Numbered from the stretch's first letter, positions 7,881 through 17,832 are shown. The stretch: DNA of 64,000 nucleotides from an uncultured Oscillospiraceae bacterium (GCA_900546785.1 URED01000005.1:1-64000); one strand, 5' to 3'. Made by a program: numbers and translations. The notes: a model not told the origin generated them from the sequence alone.

Positions 7881-9620
7881 TTAGTTAGACGTTATCCGAA
7901 CCTCAAATGTATCCTCTTCATAATCGGAAGAAGGCGTGGCGACGATCTGATCACCTACCTGAAGGCCGCTTGTTACCTGATATTCCGAATCGGAAACGGC
8001 ACCCGTTTCAATGAGTGTTTTGGAAACCGTACCTTCTTCTTCATTATAAAGGTAAACATATGTGCCCGTTCTCTCCAGAACGATAGATTCGATCGGAACG
8101 GTAACGATATTTTTATAATCGCCTACAGAGATCTCCACATCGGCGTCAAAACCGGCAATGATATTTTCGTCTGTATCTTCAACGGAAACAATAACTTCAA
8201 CGCCGGCGCCCGTAGAGGTAAGACTTGAAAGGCCGCTGATGCCGGCAACGGAAGAGCCGAGGCTGTCAAGCAAAGAGCTGTCTGAACCTCCCGTTGCTGT
8301 AGGCGCCTTTGAAATAACCTCGCCGGAATAAGTACCGTAAGCAGAGGTAATTGTAGCCGGCATTCCGACTTTTACCTTATGGATATCATATTCGCCGAGT
8401 GAGAGTGTAACGACCATAGAATCAAGATTTTCAAGCGTGATTCCGGCGGAAAGCATGCTCGTTTGCTCGCCGGCATAAATATCGCAGGAGGTTATCGTGC
8501 CGTCAAAAGCGGCGGTCCAGCCGGCTTCAAGCTCTTCGCCCGCTTCGGAAACGATATCCAGCGCACTCTTCGCTGAATCCATAACCTGTTTTTTTGCATA
8601 AACTGTATCGTCTGACGCATTGAGCTGATAAATCTGCTGCTGCGCATACAGAGCGGCAAGCTGAAGCTCAAGCGCGGCAAGCTGAATATTGGGGCTGGAT
8701 GCAAAGGATTCGCCTACCGCAGACCAGTCTATGGCTGCTACGGCGGATTCAATCATTTCTACGGCTACACCGCTTTCTATGATAAGCTCTGTTTCTTCAA
8801 TAAGGCCCTCTCTTATAGCCTGAGAAACGGCATCGCCCACAGCCTGTGCGATCTTTTCAGGCGCGTAGTTGCCGCTGCTCAGTTCAGAAGATATCTGCTC
8901 CATAACAACGCGCACAAGCTCATTCGTCTGCTGAACGTCATCGGAAAGGGACGTGATCGTTTCAACAAGATCGGTAACAGCCTGCATAACGCCTTCAATT
9001 GTCGCCGGATAACTCACCGACTCTGAAGTGGTTAATTCAGATGTGGTCTCTGTTGACGGCTCGGTCGGCTGAGAAGCCGGCTGCGTTGTAGTAGTTGTGG
9101 TGGTGGTTGTTGTTCTGGTTGTAGTCACGGTAGGTCTTGCAGTTGTTTGTGCAGTTTCACCGCCTGCCTTTTCCACCTGCGCTTCAAGATCCGCGATTCG
9201 GTCATTCAGCGCGTTGAGGTTTGACTTTGCCGTGCTTTGGGTTTCAACAGACTGAAGATAGGAGCTTCTTGCCTGCTGGTAAGTACTGTTGAGACTGCTG
9301 ATCTGCTCATCAAGGCCGGAAGTATCGAAGGTTGCAAGAAGATCGCCCTCCTTGACCTGATCTCCGGTCTGCACAAACACCTCTTTAACCGTTGCAACCG
9401 CGCCGACTTTATATTCCCTTTCCATTCCGGCGGACACGGTGCCGGTAGCGTTTACGCTTTCATTGATTTCGCCGGTGCCGATGGTGGTAAGCGTTACGGC
9501 GGTTTTCTGATTAGAGCTTGCCGCCACGCCGATCACAGTGCCGATGATTGCAACTACAAGCACGATGCAGACGGCGGCAATGATTTTTTTTGTTTTACTG
9601 CTTTTCTTAATAGTAGCCAT
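7881..9620 (-). CDS. HlyD/MacA-like efflux adaptor with Thr-rich linker
   Basis: 579 residues. One N-terminal membrane anchor (about 11-33) is followed by a biotinyl-lipoyl half (VKEVFVQTGDQVKEGDLL), a coiled-coil arm, the second lipoyl half and a beta-barrel/MP domain to the C terminus. The coiled coil is interrupted by a low-complexity segment at about 165-205 with a run of Thr, then Pro/Ser/Thr/Glu residues. ATG 9620 is chosen (AGAGG upstream); the frame is open to 9674 but that part is untranslated leader. Forms a unit with the permease downstream. Probably anchored in the cytoplasmic membrane and facing the wall. Confidence 0.88.
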   Translation of the reverse strand: MATIKKSSKTKKIIAAVCIVLVVAIIGTVIGVAASSNQKTAVTLTTIGTGEINESVNATGTVSAGMEREYKVGAVATVKEVFVQTGDQVKEGDLLATFDTSGLDEQISSLNSTYQQARSSYLQSVETQSTAKSNLNALNDRIADLEAQVEKAGGETAQTTARPTVTTTRTTTTTTTTTTQPASQPTEPSTETTSELTTSESVSYPATIEGVMQAVTDLVETITSLSDDVQQTNELVRVVMEQISSELSSGNYAPEKIAQAVGDAVSQAIREGLIEETELIIESGVAVEMIESAVAAIDWSAVGESFASSPNIQLAALELQLAALYAQQQIYQLNASDDTVYAKKQVMDSAKSALDIVSEAGEELEAGWTAAFDGTITSCDIYAGEQTSMLSAGITLENLDSMVVTLSLGEYDIHKVKVGMPATITSAYGTYSGEVISKAPTATGGSDSSLLDSLGSSVAGISGLSSLTSTGAGVEVIVSVEDTDENIIAGFDADVEISVGDYKNIVTVPIESIVLERTGTYVYLYNEEEGTVSKTLIETGAVSDSEYQVTSGLQVGDQIVATPSSDYEEDTFEVRITSN

Positions 9621-9693
9621 TTCCAAGACCTCTGAAAACAAAATATATAAGGGGCGAGCGAGAAAATTGCGCACTTCCCCACATCACCCCTAT

Positions 9694-9722
9694 AGTATAA
9701 TTCCTCTTTGTATAAATGTCAA
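9694..9722 (-). promoter_or_regulatory. sigma-A promoter for the MacA/MacB-like unit
   Basis: Minus strand TTGACA (9722-9717), 17-bp spacer, TATACT (9699-9694): near consensus, leaving a leader of about 65 nt. Confidence 0.8.
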
Positions 9723-9760
9723 CAACTAATTGTAAATTTTTATGATTTTTAACCTTTCGT

Positions 9761-11050
9761 TCACAATTCGTTTTTTTGCGACGCCGCAAGCGCGCGCTTT
9801 CCTATATCTTTTCTGTAATGCTTGTTGTCAAAATCAATCTGATCGACCGCCGCATACGCTTTATCGAGCGCCGTCTGAAGATCAGCGCCAAGCGCCGTTA
9901 CGCCGAGCACTCTGCCGCCGGAGGTAACAAGTATACCGTCCTTGAGCGCCGTGCCTGCGTGATATATGGTTACGCCGTCAAGCTGACCGTTTGTAAGCCC
10001 GGTGATCTCCAGACCCTTCGGGTAAGATTTGGGATAACCGCCGGAGGCAATAACAACGCAGGCGCAGGCTTCGTCCGACCATTCGATCTCAAGATCGGAT
10101 AACGTTTCCGTATTGATCGCCTCAAAAATATCCATGATATCCGTTTTAAGGCGCGGCAGAACGACCTGCGTTTCGGGATCGCCGAAGCGGCAGTTATACT
10201 CTATGACCTTAGGCCCCTTGGGCGTGATCATAAGCCCGAAATACAGACAGCCCTTGAACGTTCTGCCCTCTTTGTTCATGGCTTCTATCGTGGGGATAAA
10301 GATCTTTTGCATACACGCCTCGGCAACCTCAGGCGTGTAATACGGATTTGGGGAAACGGTACCCATACCGCCGGTATTCAGCCCCTTATCGCCGTCCAGC
10401 GCGCGCTTATGATCCATGGACGAGACCATGGGCTTTACGCATTTGCCGTCCGTAAACGCAAGCACGGAGACCTCCGGCCCGGTAAGATACTCCTCTACGA
10501 CTACCTTATTGCCACTTTCGCCGAATATCTTATCCTCCATGATCTCCTTGACGCCGGCCTCAGCCTCTTCAAGCGTTTCGGGGATGATAACGCCCTTGCC
10601 GAGCGCAAGACCGTCTGCCTTGATAACGGTGGGAAATTCGTTTTTCTCTTTAATATATGTAATAACGTCCGCCGGGTTGTCAAAAACCTTATATTGCGCT
10701 GTTGGAATATTGTATTTGAGCATAAGATCTTTTGAAAACACCTTGGAGCCTTCTATGATCGCCGCAGCGGCATTGGGGCCGAATGTGGCAAAGCCCGCAT
10801 TGTTCAGCGCGTCCACCATGCCCATGACGAGCGGATCATCCGGCGCTACAACAACAAAATCCGCGCTGATCTTTTTGGCAAGATCAACAACGCCGTCAAT
10901 ATCCGTTGCCGAAACGGGATAACACGCCGCGTCATACGAAATGCCGCCGTTGCCTGGGCAGCAGGCGATCTCCGTAACTTTGGGAGATTCCTTTATCTTT
11001 CTGATGAGCGCGTGCTCGCGGCCGCCGCCGCCGACTACAAGAACTTTCAT
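9761..11050 (-). CDS. purD: Phosphoribosylamine--glycine ligase
   Basis: 429 residues, full length. Second step of de novo purine synthesis: phosphoribosylamine + glycine + ATP to GAR. The N domain opens with MKVLVVGGGGREHALI, the ATP-grasp domain covers about 105-325 with the hallmark GGMGTVSPNPYYTP and FGDPETQVVLPRLKTD, and the C-terminal AIR-like domain follows. Last gene of the pur operon seen here, 59 bp after purO. No strong terminator is visible after its stop before the promoter at 9694-9722, which lies just past it on the same strand. Confidence 0.98.
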   Translation of the reverse strand: MKVLVVGGGGREHALIRKIKESPKVTEIACCPGNGGISYDAACYPVSATDIDGVVDLAKKISADFVVVAPDDPLVMGMVDALNNAGFATFGPNAAAAIIEGSKVFSKDLMLKYNIPTAQYKVFDNPADVITYIKEKNEFPTVIKADGLALGKGVIIPETLEEAEAGVKEIMEDKIFGESGNKVVVEEYLTGPEVSVLAFTDGKCVKPMVSSMDHKRALDGDKGLNTGGMGTVSPNPYYTPEVAEACMQKIFIPTIEAMNKEGRTFKGCLYFGLMITPKGPKVIEYNCRFGDPETQVVLPRLKTDIMDIFEAINTETLSDLEIEWSDEACACVVIASGGYPKSYPKGLEITGLTNGQLDGVTIYHAGTALKDGILVTSGGRVLGVTALGADLQTALDKAYAAVDQIDFDNKHYRKDIGKRALAASQKNEL

Positions 11051-11109
11051 ATTTACACTGCCTTTCTAAACACAGTAAGGGGGTCGCAATGCCCCCTCGT
11101 TTGTAATTG

Positions 11110-11814
11110 TTATTTATTCTTATTGATGATCCTGGTTTCCTCCGCTTTGGTTTGAAGATCTATAAAGCGGGTGAAAAGGGATACTTTATTATCTGCATTG
11201 AGATGATCCCAAACAGAAGAAGTGAACACATCAATATCATCCGTATCTACGCGAACGGGTACCGGCTCGCCCTCAAAGGACGGGATAGGATCGCCGTCGC
11301 ACTTATACGTATGGATAAAATGCGCAAGCCCTGCTTCTGCCGGGTATTCAAAAAAGAAACGCAGGCACTGCGGCTTGCCCATATTGGATTTGAGTATGGA
11401 CAGCACATAATCTCCGTTCGGCTTGACCACGCCGGATATTCTGGGCGTATAATTGGGTGCGTCCGGCTCAAATTCACGTGTGAGCAGCGCATGGCGGTAG
11501 CAATGCCCGTCTTTCATATAATCATAGATGGTATCGGTCTGATCTCCGTTTGTAACGATCGTTTTGCCGTCCAGCTTAAGAACGGGATTGTAGATGATCA
11601 GGCTGGGATCCGTCATTTTGGATTCGTCAAAAGCCTTGGTGCGGATACCGCCGCGGTCATTTTCCTCAAAAATTCTGTTGCGGCTGTTTTCACTTCTGCC
11701 CATAATGAAATACGCGATAACAGCGCACCTGCCGTTCGGAGTCCGCCCCAAAACGATGCCCCTGCCGGGATAGGAATTATCTGAAAGAAGTTGTGCAAGA
11801 TCTTTAATTTCCAT
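11110..11814 (-). CDS. purO: IMP cyclohydrolase, archaeal PurO type
   Basis: 234 residues resembling the PurO/IMP_cyclohyd family rather than the C-terminal half of bifunctional PurH. Recognisable parts are NSYPGRGIVLGRTPNGRCAV near the N terminus, YFIMGRSENSRNRIF, and GKTIVTNGDQTDTIYDYM. It should close the ring of FAICAR to give IMP, the last step of purine synthesis. It sits 9 bp after purN and before purD in a biosynthetic operon, which supports the role. No PurH and no separate AICAR transformylase occur in the window. Confidence 0.87.
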   Translation of the reverse strand: MEIKDLAQLLSDNSYPGRGIVLGRTPNGRCAVIAYFIMGRSENSRNRIFEENDRGGIRTKAFDESKMTDPSLIIYNPVLKLDGKTIVTNGDQTDTIYDYMKDGHCYRHALLTREFEPDAPNYTPRISGVVKPNGDYVLSILKSNMGKPQCLRFFFEYPAEAGLAHFIHTYKCDGDPIPSFEGEPVPVRVDTDDIDVFTSSVWDHLNADNKVSLFTRFIDLQTKAEETRIINKNK

Positions 11815-11823
11815 ATTCTCACC

Positions 11824-12447
11824 TTAAATAATTTCTGTTTTATTTCCGATTATTTTTATGCGTCCCTGGCAAAAGAGAGAGACCGCCTCGGGAAGTATCT
11901 TCCATTCACATTCCTGCATAACTCTTTTTTGCAGGATCTCCGGCGTATCCCCGTTTAAGACGGGAACTGCCTTTTGCAGGATGATCGGGCCGCCGTCGCA
12001 CTCCTCGGTAACAAAATGAACGGTTGCGCCGGTAAGCTTGACGCCTTTTTCCAGCGCCGCCTCATGCACGTGCAGACCGTAATAGCCCTTGCCGCAGAAA
12101 GACGGAATAAGCGCCGGGTGAACGTTCATCATTTTCCCGGGAAATGCCTTTACGATCTGTTCGTCAAGGATCGTCATAAACCCGGCATAGACTACAAGAT
12201 CCGCATGGCGCGCCTGAAGCTCCTTTGTGACGGCAGCGGTGTAGGAACGGATATCCGGGTAATCGGCACGCGCGATGACCACGGTATCTATGCCGTTTTT
12301 TTCCGCGCGTTCAAGCGCATACACGCCGGGCTTTGAAGAGATCACGCAGGTGATCCTGCCATTTTGGATCTCTCCCCTTTTCTCCGCGTCGATCAGCGCC
12401 TGAAGATTGGTGCCGCCGCCGGAAACGAGCACTGCTATATTCAGCAT
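11824..12447 (-). CDS. purN: Phosphoribosylglycinamide formyltransferase (10-formyl-THF dependent)
   Basis: 207 residues. Formylates GAR to FGAR in purine synthesis. The start [21 protein letters not shown] is the usual PurN opening. Catalytic Asn/His/Asp can be seen in [25 protein letters not shown] and the later [11 protein letters not shown]. Its ATG overlaps the purM stop by 7 nt (12441-12447), so translation is likely coupled. Confidence 0.97.
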   Translation of the reverse strand: MLNIAVLVSGGGTNLQALIDAEKRGEIQNGRITCVISSKPGVYALERAEKNGIDTVVIARADYPDIRSYTAAVTKELQARHADLVVYAGFMTILDEQIVKAFPGKMMNVHPALIPSFCGKGYYGLHVHEAALEKGVKLTGATVHFVTEECDGGPIILQKAVPVLNGDTPEILQKRVMQECEWKILPEAVSLFCQGRIKIIGNKTEII

Positions 12448-13478
12448 AGTTCAACACCCGTTTCGCCCGCTTTAATCTCGCCGATCACCGCCGCCTGCTC
12501 GCCGCAGGCATTTAAAACGGAAACAGCTTCATCGGCTTTATCCGCGTCAACGGCAATCACAAGACCGGTGCCCATATTAAATGTATTATACATATCCCTT
12601 TCCGGGATAGCGCCTATCTTCTGAATCAGATCAAATATCGGTCTTTTAAAGCATTTGTCTTTTTCTATAACCGCGGTAAAGCCGTCTTTCAGCATACGCG
12701 GCACATTTTCGTAAAAACCGCCGCCCGTGATATGGGAAATCGCGTTGACCTGCACGCTTTCCATCAGCTTCAAGAGCGGTTTTACATAGATCCTTGTCGG
12801 CGTTAAAAGCTCCTCGCCGAGGGGCTTATCAAGCTCGTCATATTTTTTGCCTATGGTCTTTTCACTGATGTCAAACACTTTTCTTACAAGCGAAAAGCCG
12901 TTTGAATGCACGCCTGATGACGCAACGCCAATCAGCGCGTCGCCGGCTTTCAGTTTATCGCCGGATACGAGCTTATCCTTTTCACCGATGCCTACTGTGA
13001 AGCCGGCAAGGTCGTATTCCTCATCCGGCATCAGGCCGGGATGCTCGGCAGTCTCGCCGCCGACGAGCGCACAGCCTGCCTGCACGCAGCCGTCCGCCAC
13101 GCCCTTGACGATCTGCTCTATCTTTTCGGGATAGTTTTTGCCGCAGGCGATATAATCAAGGAAAAAGAGCGGTTTGGCACCGCTGCACGCAACATCGTTC
13201 ACGCACATGGCAACGCAGTCTATACCGATGGTATCGTGCTTATCCATAAGGAACGCGAGTTTAAGCTTTGTGCCGACGCCGTCCGTGCCGCTGACCAGCA
13301 CGGGGTTCATATAATCCGCCGCGCCAAGCTCAAACATACCGCCGAAGCCGCCGATTGAGCCGATCACGCCGGGGATTTCCGTTTTCTTAACATGTGATTT
13401 TATGAGTTCTACGGACTCATAACCCGCCGTAACGTCCACGCCGGCGGCAGCATAGCTGTTGCTGAAGCTTTTCTGCAT
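12441..13478 (-). CDS. purM: Phosphoribosylformylglycinamidine cyclo-ligase (AIR synthetase)
   Basis: 345 residues, normal length. Converts FGAM to AIR with ATP. Diagnostic segments are [15 protein letters not shown] at the N terminus, [36 protein letters not shown], and the glycine-rich [14 protein letters not shown]. Lies 19 bp downstream of purE and overlaps purN. Confidence 0.98.
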   Translation of the reverse strand: MQKSFSNSYAAAGVDVTAGYESVELIKSHVKKTEIPGVIGSIGGFGGMFELGAADYMNPVLVSGTDGVGTKLKLAFLMDKHDTIGIDCVAMCVNDVACSGAKPLFFLDYIACGKNYPEKIEQIVKGVADGCVQAGCALVGGETAEHPGLMPDEEYDLAGFTVGIGEKDKLVSGDKLKAGDALIGVASSGVHSNGFSLVRKVFDISEKTIGKKYDELDKPLGEELLTPTRIYVKPLLKLMESVQVNAISHITGGGFYENVPRMLKDGFTAVIEKDKCFKRPIFDLIQKIGAIPERDMYNTFNMGTGLVIAVDADKADEAVSVLNACGEQAAVIGEIKAGETGVELC

Positions 13479-13497
13479 AATCTTAGCCTTTCCCTGT

Positions 13498-13995
13498 TTA
13501 GATCTCTTTTAATTTTTCCTGTAAAGCCTTGTCTTTTTCAATAACCGCCTGTGCCATATCGGCGCGCATTGCCTTTAATTTTGCGGCAAGTGCGTCATCG
13601 CCAACGGCAAGGATCTCCGCCGCAAGCAGCGCCGCATTTTTTGCCGCGTTCACGCCGACCGTTGCAACCGGGATCCCTGGCGGCATCATGACCGTAGCGA
13701 GCATGGCGTCCATACCGTCCAGCACCTTGGCGGAGCAAGGAATACCGATGACGGGCAAGGTAGTGCTTGCCGCAAGCACGCCGCCGAGATGCGCAGCCAT
13801 TCCTGCTGCCGCAATGATCACGCCGAAGCCGTTATCTGCCGCGCTTTCAGAAAATTCCTGCGCCTGTTTGGGTGTTCTGTGGGCGCTCATGACCCTTACT
13901 TCTGTTTCTATATCAAGTTCTTTAAGCTGTGTAATCGCCGGGGTAACTACGGGCAGATCGCTGTCCGACCCCATAATGATAGCAACCTTCTTCAT
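13498..13995 (-). CDS. purE: N5-carboxyaminoimidazole ribonucleotide mutase
   Basis: 165 residues, class I PurE. The active-site motifs [14 protein letters not shown] and [14 protein letters not shown] are all present. Class I enzymes normally work with PurK, which is not in the window. First gene of the pur operon, with GGAGG ahead of the ATG and a strong promoter 28 bp upstream. No PurR box or guanine riboswitch is apparent in the short leader. Confidence 0.98.
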   Translation of the reverse strand: MKKVAIIMGSDSDLPVVTPAITQLKELDIETEVRVMSAHRTPKQAQEFSESAADNGFGVIIAAAGMAAHLGGVLAASTTLPVIGIPCSAKVLDGMDAMLATVMMPPGIPVATVGVNAAKNAALLAAEILAVGDDALAAKLKAMRADMAQAVIEKDKALQEKLKEI

Positions 13996-14022
13996 GAGCC
14001 GTTCCTCCTTTTATAATGTATT

Positions 14023-14051
14023 ATTTTACATGATAAACGCCTTTTTTTCAA
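14023..14051 (-). promoter_or_regulatory. sigma-A promoter of the pur operon
   Basis: Minus strand TTGAAA (14051-14046), 17-bp spacer, TAAAAT (14028-14023). Predicted start near 14016, giving a leader of only about 20 nt, too short for a riboswitch. Confidence 0.75.
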
Positions 14052-14058
14052 TAGATAA

Positions 14059-14256
14059 ATAAAAAAAGAGATTTATTTGGATGATTCAGTAAGTGATATA
14101 AAACAAGGAATTCAAGATTCTCTTTGGTGGTATAATGGAACTACCAGAAATGGCTATAACGTATATGTGGAACAGACCACAAACAGCTGGACAGGAGAAA
14201 AATGTTTGAAGGTTTATTTCCTTTATGGACAAATGGGCGGTCCTGACGAATATTGA
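14059..14256 (+). pseudogene. C-terminal remnant of an unknown gene
   Basis: An open frame of about 65 codons ending at TGA 14254-14256 reads like real protein (SVSDIKQGIQDSLWWYNGT, then RNGYNVYVEQTTNSWTGEK and a GQMGGPDEY end). It begins directly after an in-frame TAA with no ATG and no ribosome-binding site, so it looks like the tail of a decayed gene, possibly a secreted or wall protein. A TTG start at 14076 is possible but unsupported. I do not recognise the family. Confidence 0.35.
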
Positions 14257-14420
14257 TTATAAAATAAGTTAAAGCATTGCCGTCAGCGTGGCGAGATGAC
14301 ATGCCGATAAATTGATTGGACAGTTGAGTGGTAATCTTCCAAGTCAAAAACAACTAAGAAGTATACCTTGATGAGCAGTCTTGAAAAAGGCTGCTCTTTT
14401 TTGTTTAGTAATTTTGTATA

Positions 14421-14608
14421 ACAACCCCTCAGTCAACTCCGTTGACAGCTCCCCTTGCACAGGGGAGCCGTTTCTATCAACAGCGTTATGGCTACAATTA
14501 AGCCTCCCTTGTGCAAAGAAGATTCCCCTGCCAGGGGAAATGTTGCGCAGCGACAAAAGGGTAGCGCAGCCGGTGGCATTGCGTAAGCAATGACGGAGGG
14601 ATTGTTGC
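14421..14608. repeat. MITE-like dispersed repeat with inverted ends
   Basis: About 188 bp. It begins ACAACCCCTCAGTCAACTCC and ends with the complement of CAACAATCCCTCCGTCATTG, so the ends are imperfect inverted copies. The interior has GC-rich hairpins such as CTCCCCTTGCACAGGGGAG and TTCCCCTGCCAGGGGAA. This CAA(C/T)CCCTC(C/A)GTCA form is a common dispersed repeat type in gut Clostridia (recalled knowledge). It encodes no protein. Confidence 0.65.
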
Positions 14609-14640
14609 AGGACGTTTTTGTTAAAACAACGCTGCATTTC

Positions 14641-14791
14641 TACAACCCCTCAGGCAGCGAAGCTGCCAGCTCCCCGCGTTGAATTTGACTTCACACCAGT
14701 CGAAACGGCTGTTTTAAATCCCTGCAATCGCCGTTTCTGAACTGCTTCGTCAAATTCTCCTTTCCCCAAAAAGCCTTGCGGCTTTTCGGGG
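14641..14791. repeat. Partial second repeat copy with stem-loop
   Basis: TACAACCCCTCAGGCAGCGA at 14641 repeats the opening of the element 220 bp earlier but then diverges. It includes the perfect hairpin CCCCAAAAAGCC / GGCTTTTCGGGG (14764-14775 and 14780-14791, TTGC loop). The right end is not clear. Confidence 0.45.
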
Positions 14792-14851
14792 ACCCCGATG
14801 TGGGAACCTAACTAAGGCTTTCCGGGGCTTCGATAGGGGTATTAAAAGAAG

Positions 14852-14881
14852 AAAAAGGAGCGTTCGAGTGAACGCTCCTTT
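14852..14881 (-). terminator. Terminator of the ribosomal superoperon
   Basis: 12-bp perfect stem AAAGGAGCGTTC / GAACGCTCCTTT (14854-14865, 14870-14881) with a GAGT loop. On the minus strand it ends in a T-run formed by A residues at 14852-14856. Placed 7 bp after the rplQ stop. Confidence 0.9.
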
Positions 14882-14887
14882 AATTAT

Positions 14888-15229
14888 TTATACAAGCTCG
14901 ATGAAACACATCTCCGCAGCGTCTCCGCGGCGAGGACCTGTTTTGATAATACGGCAGTAGCCGCCGTTTCTGTCCTCATACTTAGGTGCAATCTCGTCAA
15001 AAAGCTTCTTAACAACGTCTTCCTTCGTTACATAAGCAAGAACACGTCTTCTTGACGCGAGTGTGTTTTCCTTGCCGAAAGTAATCATCTTCTCGGTCAT
15101 GGCACGAACTTCTTTAGCTCTGGTAACGGTGGTCTCGATCCTGCCGTTTTCCAAAAGGTGAGTTACCATTCCTCTGAGCATAGCCCTTCTGTGATCAGTA
15201 GGTCTGCCCAATTTTCTGGTACCTGGCAT
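14888..15229 (-). CDS. rplQ: 50S ribosomal protein L17
   Basis: 113 residues, the short bacterial form. [21 protein letters not shown] is the signature start. Last gene of the alpha operon, 14 bp after rpoA and directly before the terminator. Confidence 0.98.
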   Translation of the reverse strand: MPGTRKLGRPTDHRRAMLRGMVTHLLENGRIETTVTRAKEVRAMTEKMITFGKENTLASRRRVLAYVTKEDVVKKLFDEIAPKYEDRNGGYCRIIKTGPRRGDAAEMCFIELV

Positions 15230-15243
15230 AGAAATTCCCTCCT

Positions 15244-16200
15244 TTAGTCGTCATCATGACTGAGCGAAAAGCCGAGAGATGCAAGCTTCTGCACAACTTC
15301 ATCAAGGCTCTTGCGCCCAAGGTTTCTGACTTTCATCATATCTTCTTCAGATTTTGCGATCAAATCTTCTACTGTATTGATGCCCGCTCTCTTGAGGCAG
15401 TTGAACGAACGAACCGAAAGATCAAGCTCTTCAATGGTCATTTCAAGAACTTTCTCTTTGCCGTCCTCGTCCTTTTCAACCATGATCTCCTGATTGCCGA
15501 CCTCTTCCGAAAGATCAACAAAGAGCTTCAGATGATCGTTAAGGATCTTGGCGGCAAGTGAAGCGGCTTCGTCTGCCGGGATCGTGCCGTCCGTTTCAAC
15601 ATCAAGAACGAGCTTATCAAGATCCGTCTGCTGGCCTACACGGGTATTTTCAACCGTGTAGTTTACCTTAAGGACGGGGGTATAGATAGAATCTATTGCG
15701 ATGGTGCCGATGGGCAGATCCATAAGCTGCTTATTGCGGTCACAGGGAACATAGCCTCTGCCGCTGTTGGCGGTAAGCTCCATGATCACATCTGCGCCCT
15801 CATCAAGATAAGCAATATGAAGATCCGGGTTCAGGATCTCAACATCAGAGCCGTGCTCTATATCGCCTGCGGTGATTTCACCCTCTCCGCTGGCTTTGAT
15901 ATAAAGCGTTTTCTGGCCCTCATCGTGGATCTTGAGAACAATGTTTTTAAGGTTCAAAACGATCTCCGTAACATCCTCCCTAACGTGGGGAATGGTAGAG
16001 AACTCGTGCAATACACCATCAATCTTAACGGAAGTTACGGCGTAGCCCGGAAGAGAGGAAAGAAGAACTCTTCTCATACTGTTTCCGAGGGTGGTGCCGA
16101 AGCCCCTTTCAAGCGGCTCAACAACAAATCTGCCAACGCTTCTGCTTCCCTGAGTAGATAACTCTACTATCTCGATATTCGGCTTATCAATTTCAATCAT
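15244..16200 (-). CDS. rpoA: RNA polymerase alpha subunit
   Basis: 318 residues. The N-terminal dimerisation domain (about 1-230) has [27 protein letters not shown] residues at the core interface; a linker leads to the C-terminal domain (about 250-310) with [20 protein letters not shown] and [12 protein letters not shown], which contacts UP elements and activators. Lies between rpsD and rplQ as usual. Confidence 0.99.
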   Translation of the reverse strand: MIEIDKPNIEIVELSTQGSRSVGRFVVEPLERGFGTTLGNSMRRVLLSSLPGYAVTSVKIDGVLHEFSTIPHVREDVTEIVLNLKNIVLKIHDEGQKTLYIKASGEGEITAGDIEHGSDVEILNPDLHIAYLDEGADVIMELTANSGRGYVPCDRNKQLMDLPIGTIAIDSIYTPVLKVNYTVENTRVGQQTDLDKLVLDVETDGTIPADEAASLAAKILNDHLKLFVDLSEEVGNQEIMVEKDEDGKEKVLEMTIEELDLSVRSFNCLKRAGINTVEDLIAKSEEDMMKVRNLGRKSLDEVVQKLASLGFSLSHDDD

Positions 16201-16251
16201 TTAAAAGCCTCCTAAAAAATATTTGTTCTAAACAACAGAAATGATCAACTA

Positions 16252-16878
16252 TTATTTAGAATAGAACTCTACGATGAGGTGCTCCTCAACGGGCGTCATG
16301 ATCTCTTCTCTTTCCGGCGCTCTGAGAACCTTTACCTGCATAGCCTCTTTATCTGCCTCCATCCACTGCGGAACGGGACGTGAGCCGTTGCTTTCAACAA
16401 GATTCTTGAACTCATCTGAGGATTTGCTGTTATCCCTTACGGAAACAACATCACCAGCTGACACGAGATAGGAAGGAATATCAACCTTATGCCCGTTTAC
16501 AGCGAAGTGAGCATGGTTTACAAGCTGGCGAGCCTGCGCTCTGGAGCTTGCAAAACCGCTCTCGTAAACAATATTGTCTAAGCGGCTTTCACAAAGCTGA
16601 AGAAGATTTGTACCGGTAACACCGTCTTTTCTTTCAGCCATAAGGAAATATTTGTGGAACTGACTTTCGGAAAGGCCGTAGTAGCGGCGCGCGCTCTGCT
16701 TTGCGCGAAGCTGCATGCCGTATTCCGAAGTCTTTTTACGATTCTGACCGTGCTGGCCGGGCGCGTAGGAACGACGCTCAATCGCACATTTACCTGTATA
16801 GCATCTGTCACCCTTAAGGAAGAGCTTTTTGCCCTCGCGGCGGCAAAGCTTGCAGGCAGGTCCTGTATATCTTGCCAT
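16252..16878 (-). CDS. rpsD: 30S ribosomal protein S4
   Basis: 208 residues with an S4 RNA-binding domain at about 97-160 ([20 protein letters not shown]). The N terminus keeps four Cys (CKLCRR...CYTGKC), the zinc-binding form of S4. Primary 16S-binding assembly protein; in Bacillus S4 represses its own gene, but nothing in the 22-bp gap after rpsK shows that here. Confidence 0.98.
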   Translation of the reverse strand: MARYTGPACKLCRREGKKLFLKGDRCYTGKCAIERRSYAPGQHGQNRKKTSEYGMQLRAKQSARRYYGLSESQFHKYFLMAERKDGVTGTNLLQLCESRLDNIVYESGFASSRAQARQLVNHAHFAVNGHKVDIPSYLVSAGDVVSVRDNSKSSDEFKNLVESNGSRPVPQWMEADKEAMQVKVLRAPEREEIMTPVEEHLIVEFYSK

Positions 16879-16900
16879 ATCAAGTAACCTCCATTAAAAA

Positions 16901-17296
16901 CTATACGCGGCGTCTCTTAGGCGGACGGCAGCCGTTGTGCGGGATAGGAGTAACATCCTTAATAAGAGTAACCTGAAGCCCAACCGTTTCAAGCGCTCTG
17001 ATAGCGGATTCACGGCCTGAGCCGGGGCCCTTAACGTAAACTTCAACTGTTTTCATACCGTGCTCCATAGCGGCCTTGGCAGCTGTTTCCGCAGCAGTCT
17101 GGGCAGCGAACGGGGTGGATTTTCTTGAGCCCCTGAAGCCCATTTCACCGGCGGACGCCCAGGATACGGCGTTGCCCTGCATATCGGCAATGGTTACGAT
17201 AGTGTTGTTGAAGGTTGACTGAATATGAACTGTACCACGCTCAATATTTTTCTTTTCACGGCGCTTGCGTGTGGCAGTGGTCTTTTTAGTAGCCAT
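16901..17296 (-). CDS. rpsK: 30S ribosomal protein S11
   Basis: 131 residues. [18 protein letters not shown] near the N terminus and the terminal [11 protein letters not shown] identify S11 of the 30S platform. 21 bp after rpsM. Confidence 0.98.
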   Translation of the reverse strand: MATKKTTATRKRREKKNIERGTVHIQSTFNNTIVTIADMQGNAVSWASAGEMGFRGSRKSTPFAAQTAAETAAKAAMEHGMKTVEVYVKGPGSGRESAIRALETVGLQVTLIKDVTPIPHNGCRPPKRRRV

Positions 17297-17317
17297 ACTT
17301 TCTGTTTCCTCCTACAA

Positions 17318-17686
17318 TTATTTCTTCTTGTTTGCTATGGTCTTTTTGGGACCTTTTCTTGTGCGGGCATTGTTCTTGGAGGTCTGGCCCCTTACGGGCA
17401 GGCCCTTTCTGTGACGAATGCCGCGATAGCAACCGATCTCTATAAGTCTTTTTATATCGAAAGCGACGTCTCTGCGCAGGTCGCCTTCTACGGTTACATT
17501 CTTTTCAATGTAATCACGGATCTTGGAAACCTCGTCCTCGGACAGATCTCTGCAGCGAGTGTCCGGATTGATTCCCGTTGCGTTGATAATCTGAGTAGCA
17601 GTAGTTCTGCCGATACCGTAAATATAGGTAAGGCCGATTTCTACTCTCTTATCGTTTGGTAAGTCAACACCTGAAATACGTGCCAT
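17318..17686 (-). CDS. rpsM: 30S ribosomal protein S13
   Basis: 122 residues. [21 protein letters not shown] opening, helix-two-turn-helix core and the basic [19 protein letters not shown] tail that reaches the P-site tRNA. Follows rpmJ by 32 bp. Confidence 0.98.
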   Translation of the reverse strand: MARISGVDLPNDKRVEIGLTYIYGIGRTTATQIINATGINPDTRCRDLSEDEVSKIRDYIEKNVTVEGDLRRDVAFDIKRLIEIGCYRGIRHRKGLPVRGQTSKNNARTRKGPKKTIANKKK

Positions 17687-17718
17687 ATTACTGTTTACCT
17701 CCGATTATTAATTCAGGA

Positions 17719-17832
17719 TCAGCCCTGACGCTGTTTGTGCTTTGGATTTTCACAGATAACCATTACTTTTCCATTGCGCTTTATAACTTTGCATTTATCG
17801 CAGATTTTCTTAACAGAAGGTCTAACTTTCAT
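17719..17832 (-). CDS. rpmJ: 50S ribosomal protein L36
   Basis: 37 residues, [20 protein letters not shown] then [17 protein letters not shown]. The zinc ligands Cys-x2-Cys, Cys and His are all present (C+ form). Position between infA and rpsM is the standard order. Confidence 0.98.
   Translation of the reverse strand: MKVRPSVKKICDKCKVIKRNGKVMVICENPKHKQRQG

Larger units (their letters stand above)
14257..14852. other. Gene-free region holding dispersed repeats
   Basis: About 600 bp without a convincing gene between the remnant at 14059-14256 and the rplQ terminator. It contains the repeat at 14421-14608, a partial second copy from 14641 and a hairpin at 14764-14791. The open frames here are short and full of repeat-derived composition. 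Confidence 0.7.

Noticed and set aside
7881..9620. Thr-rich tract as a sequencing or assembly error
   Set aside because: The frame stays open through the tract and flanking lipoyl and barrel regions are in the same frame.
14016..14060. Guanine or PRPP riboswitch upstream of purE
   Set aside because: The predicted leader is about 20 nt, too short for any aptamer.
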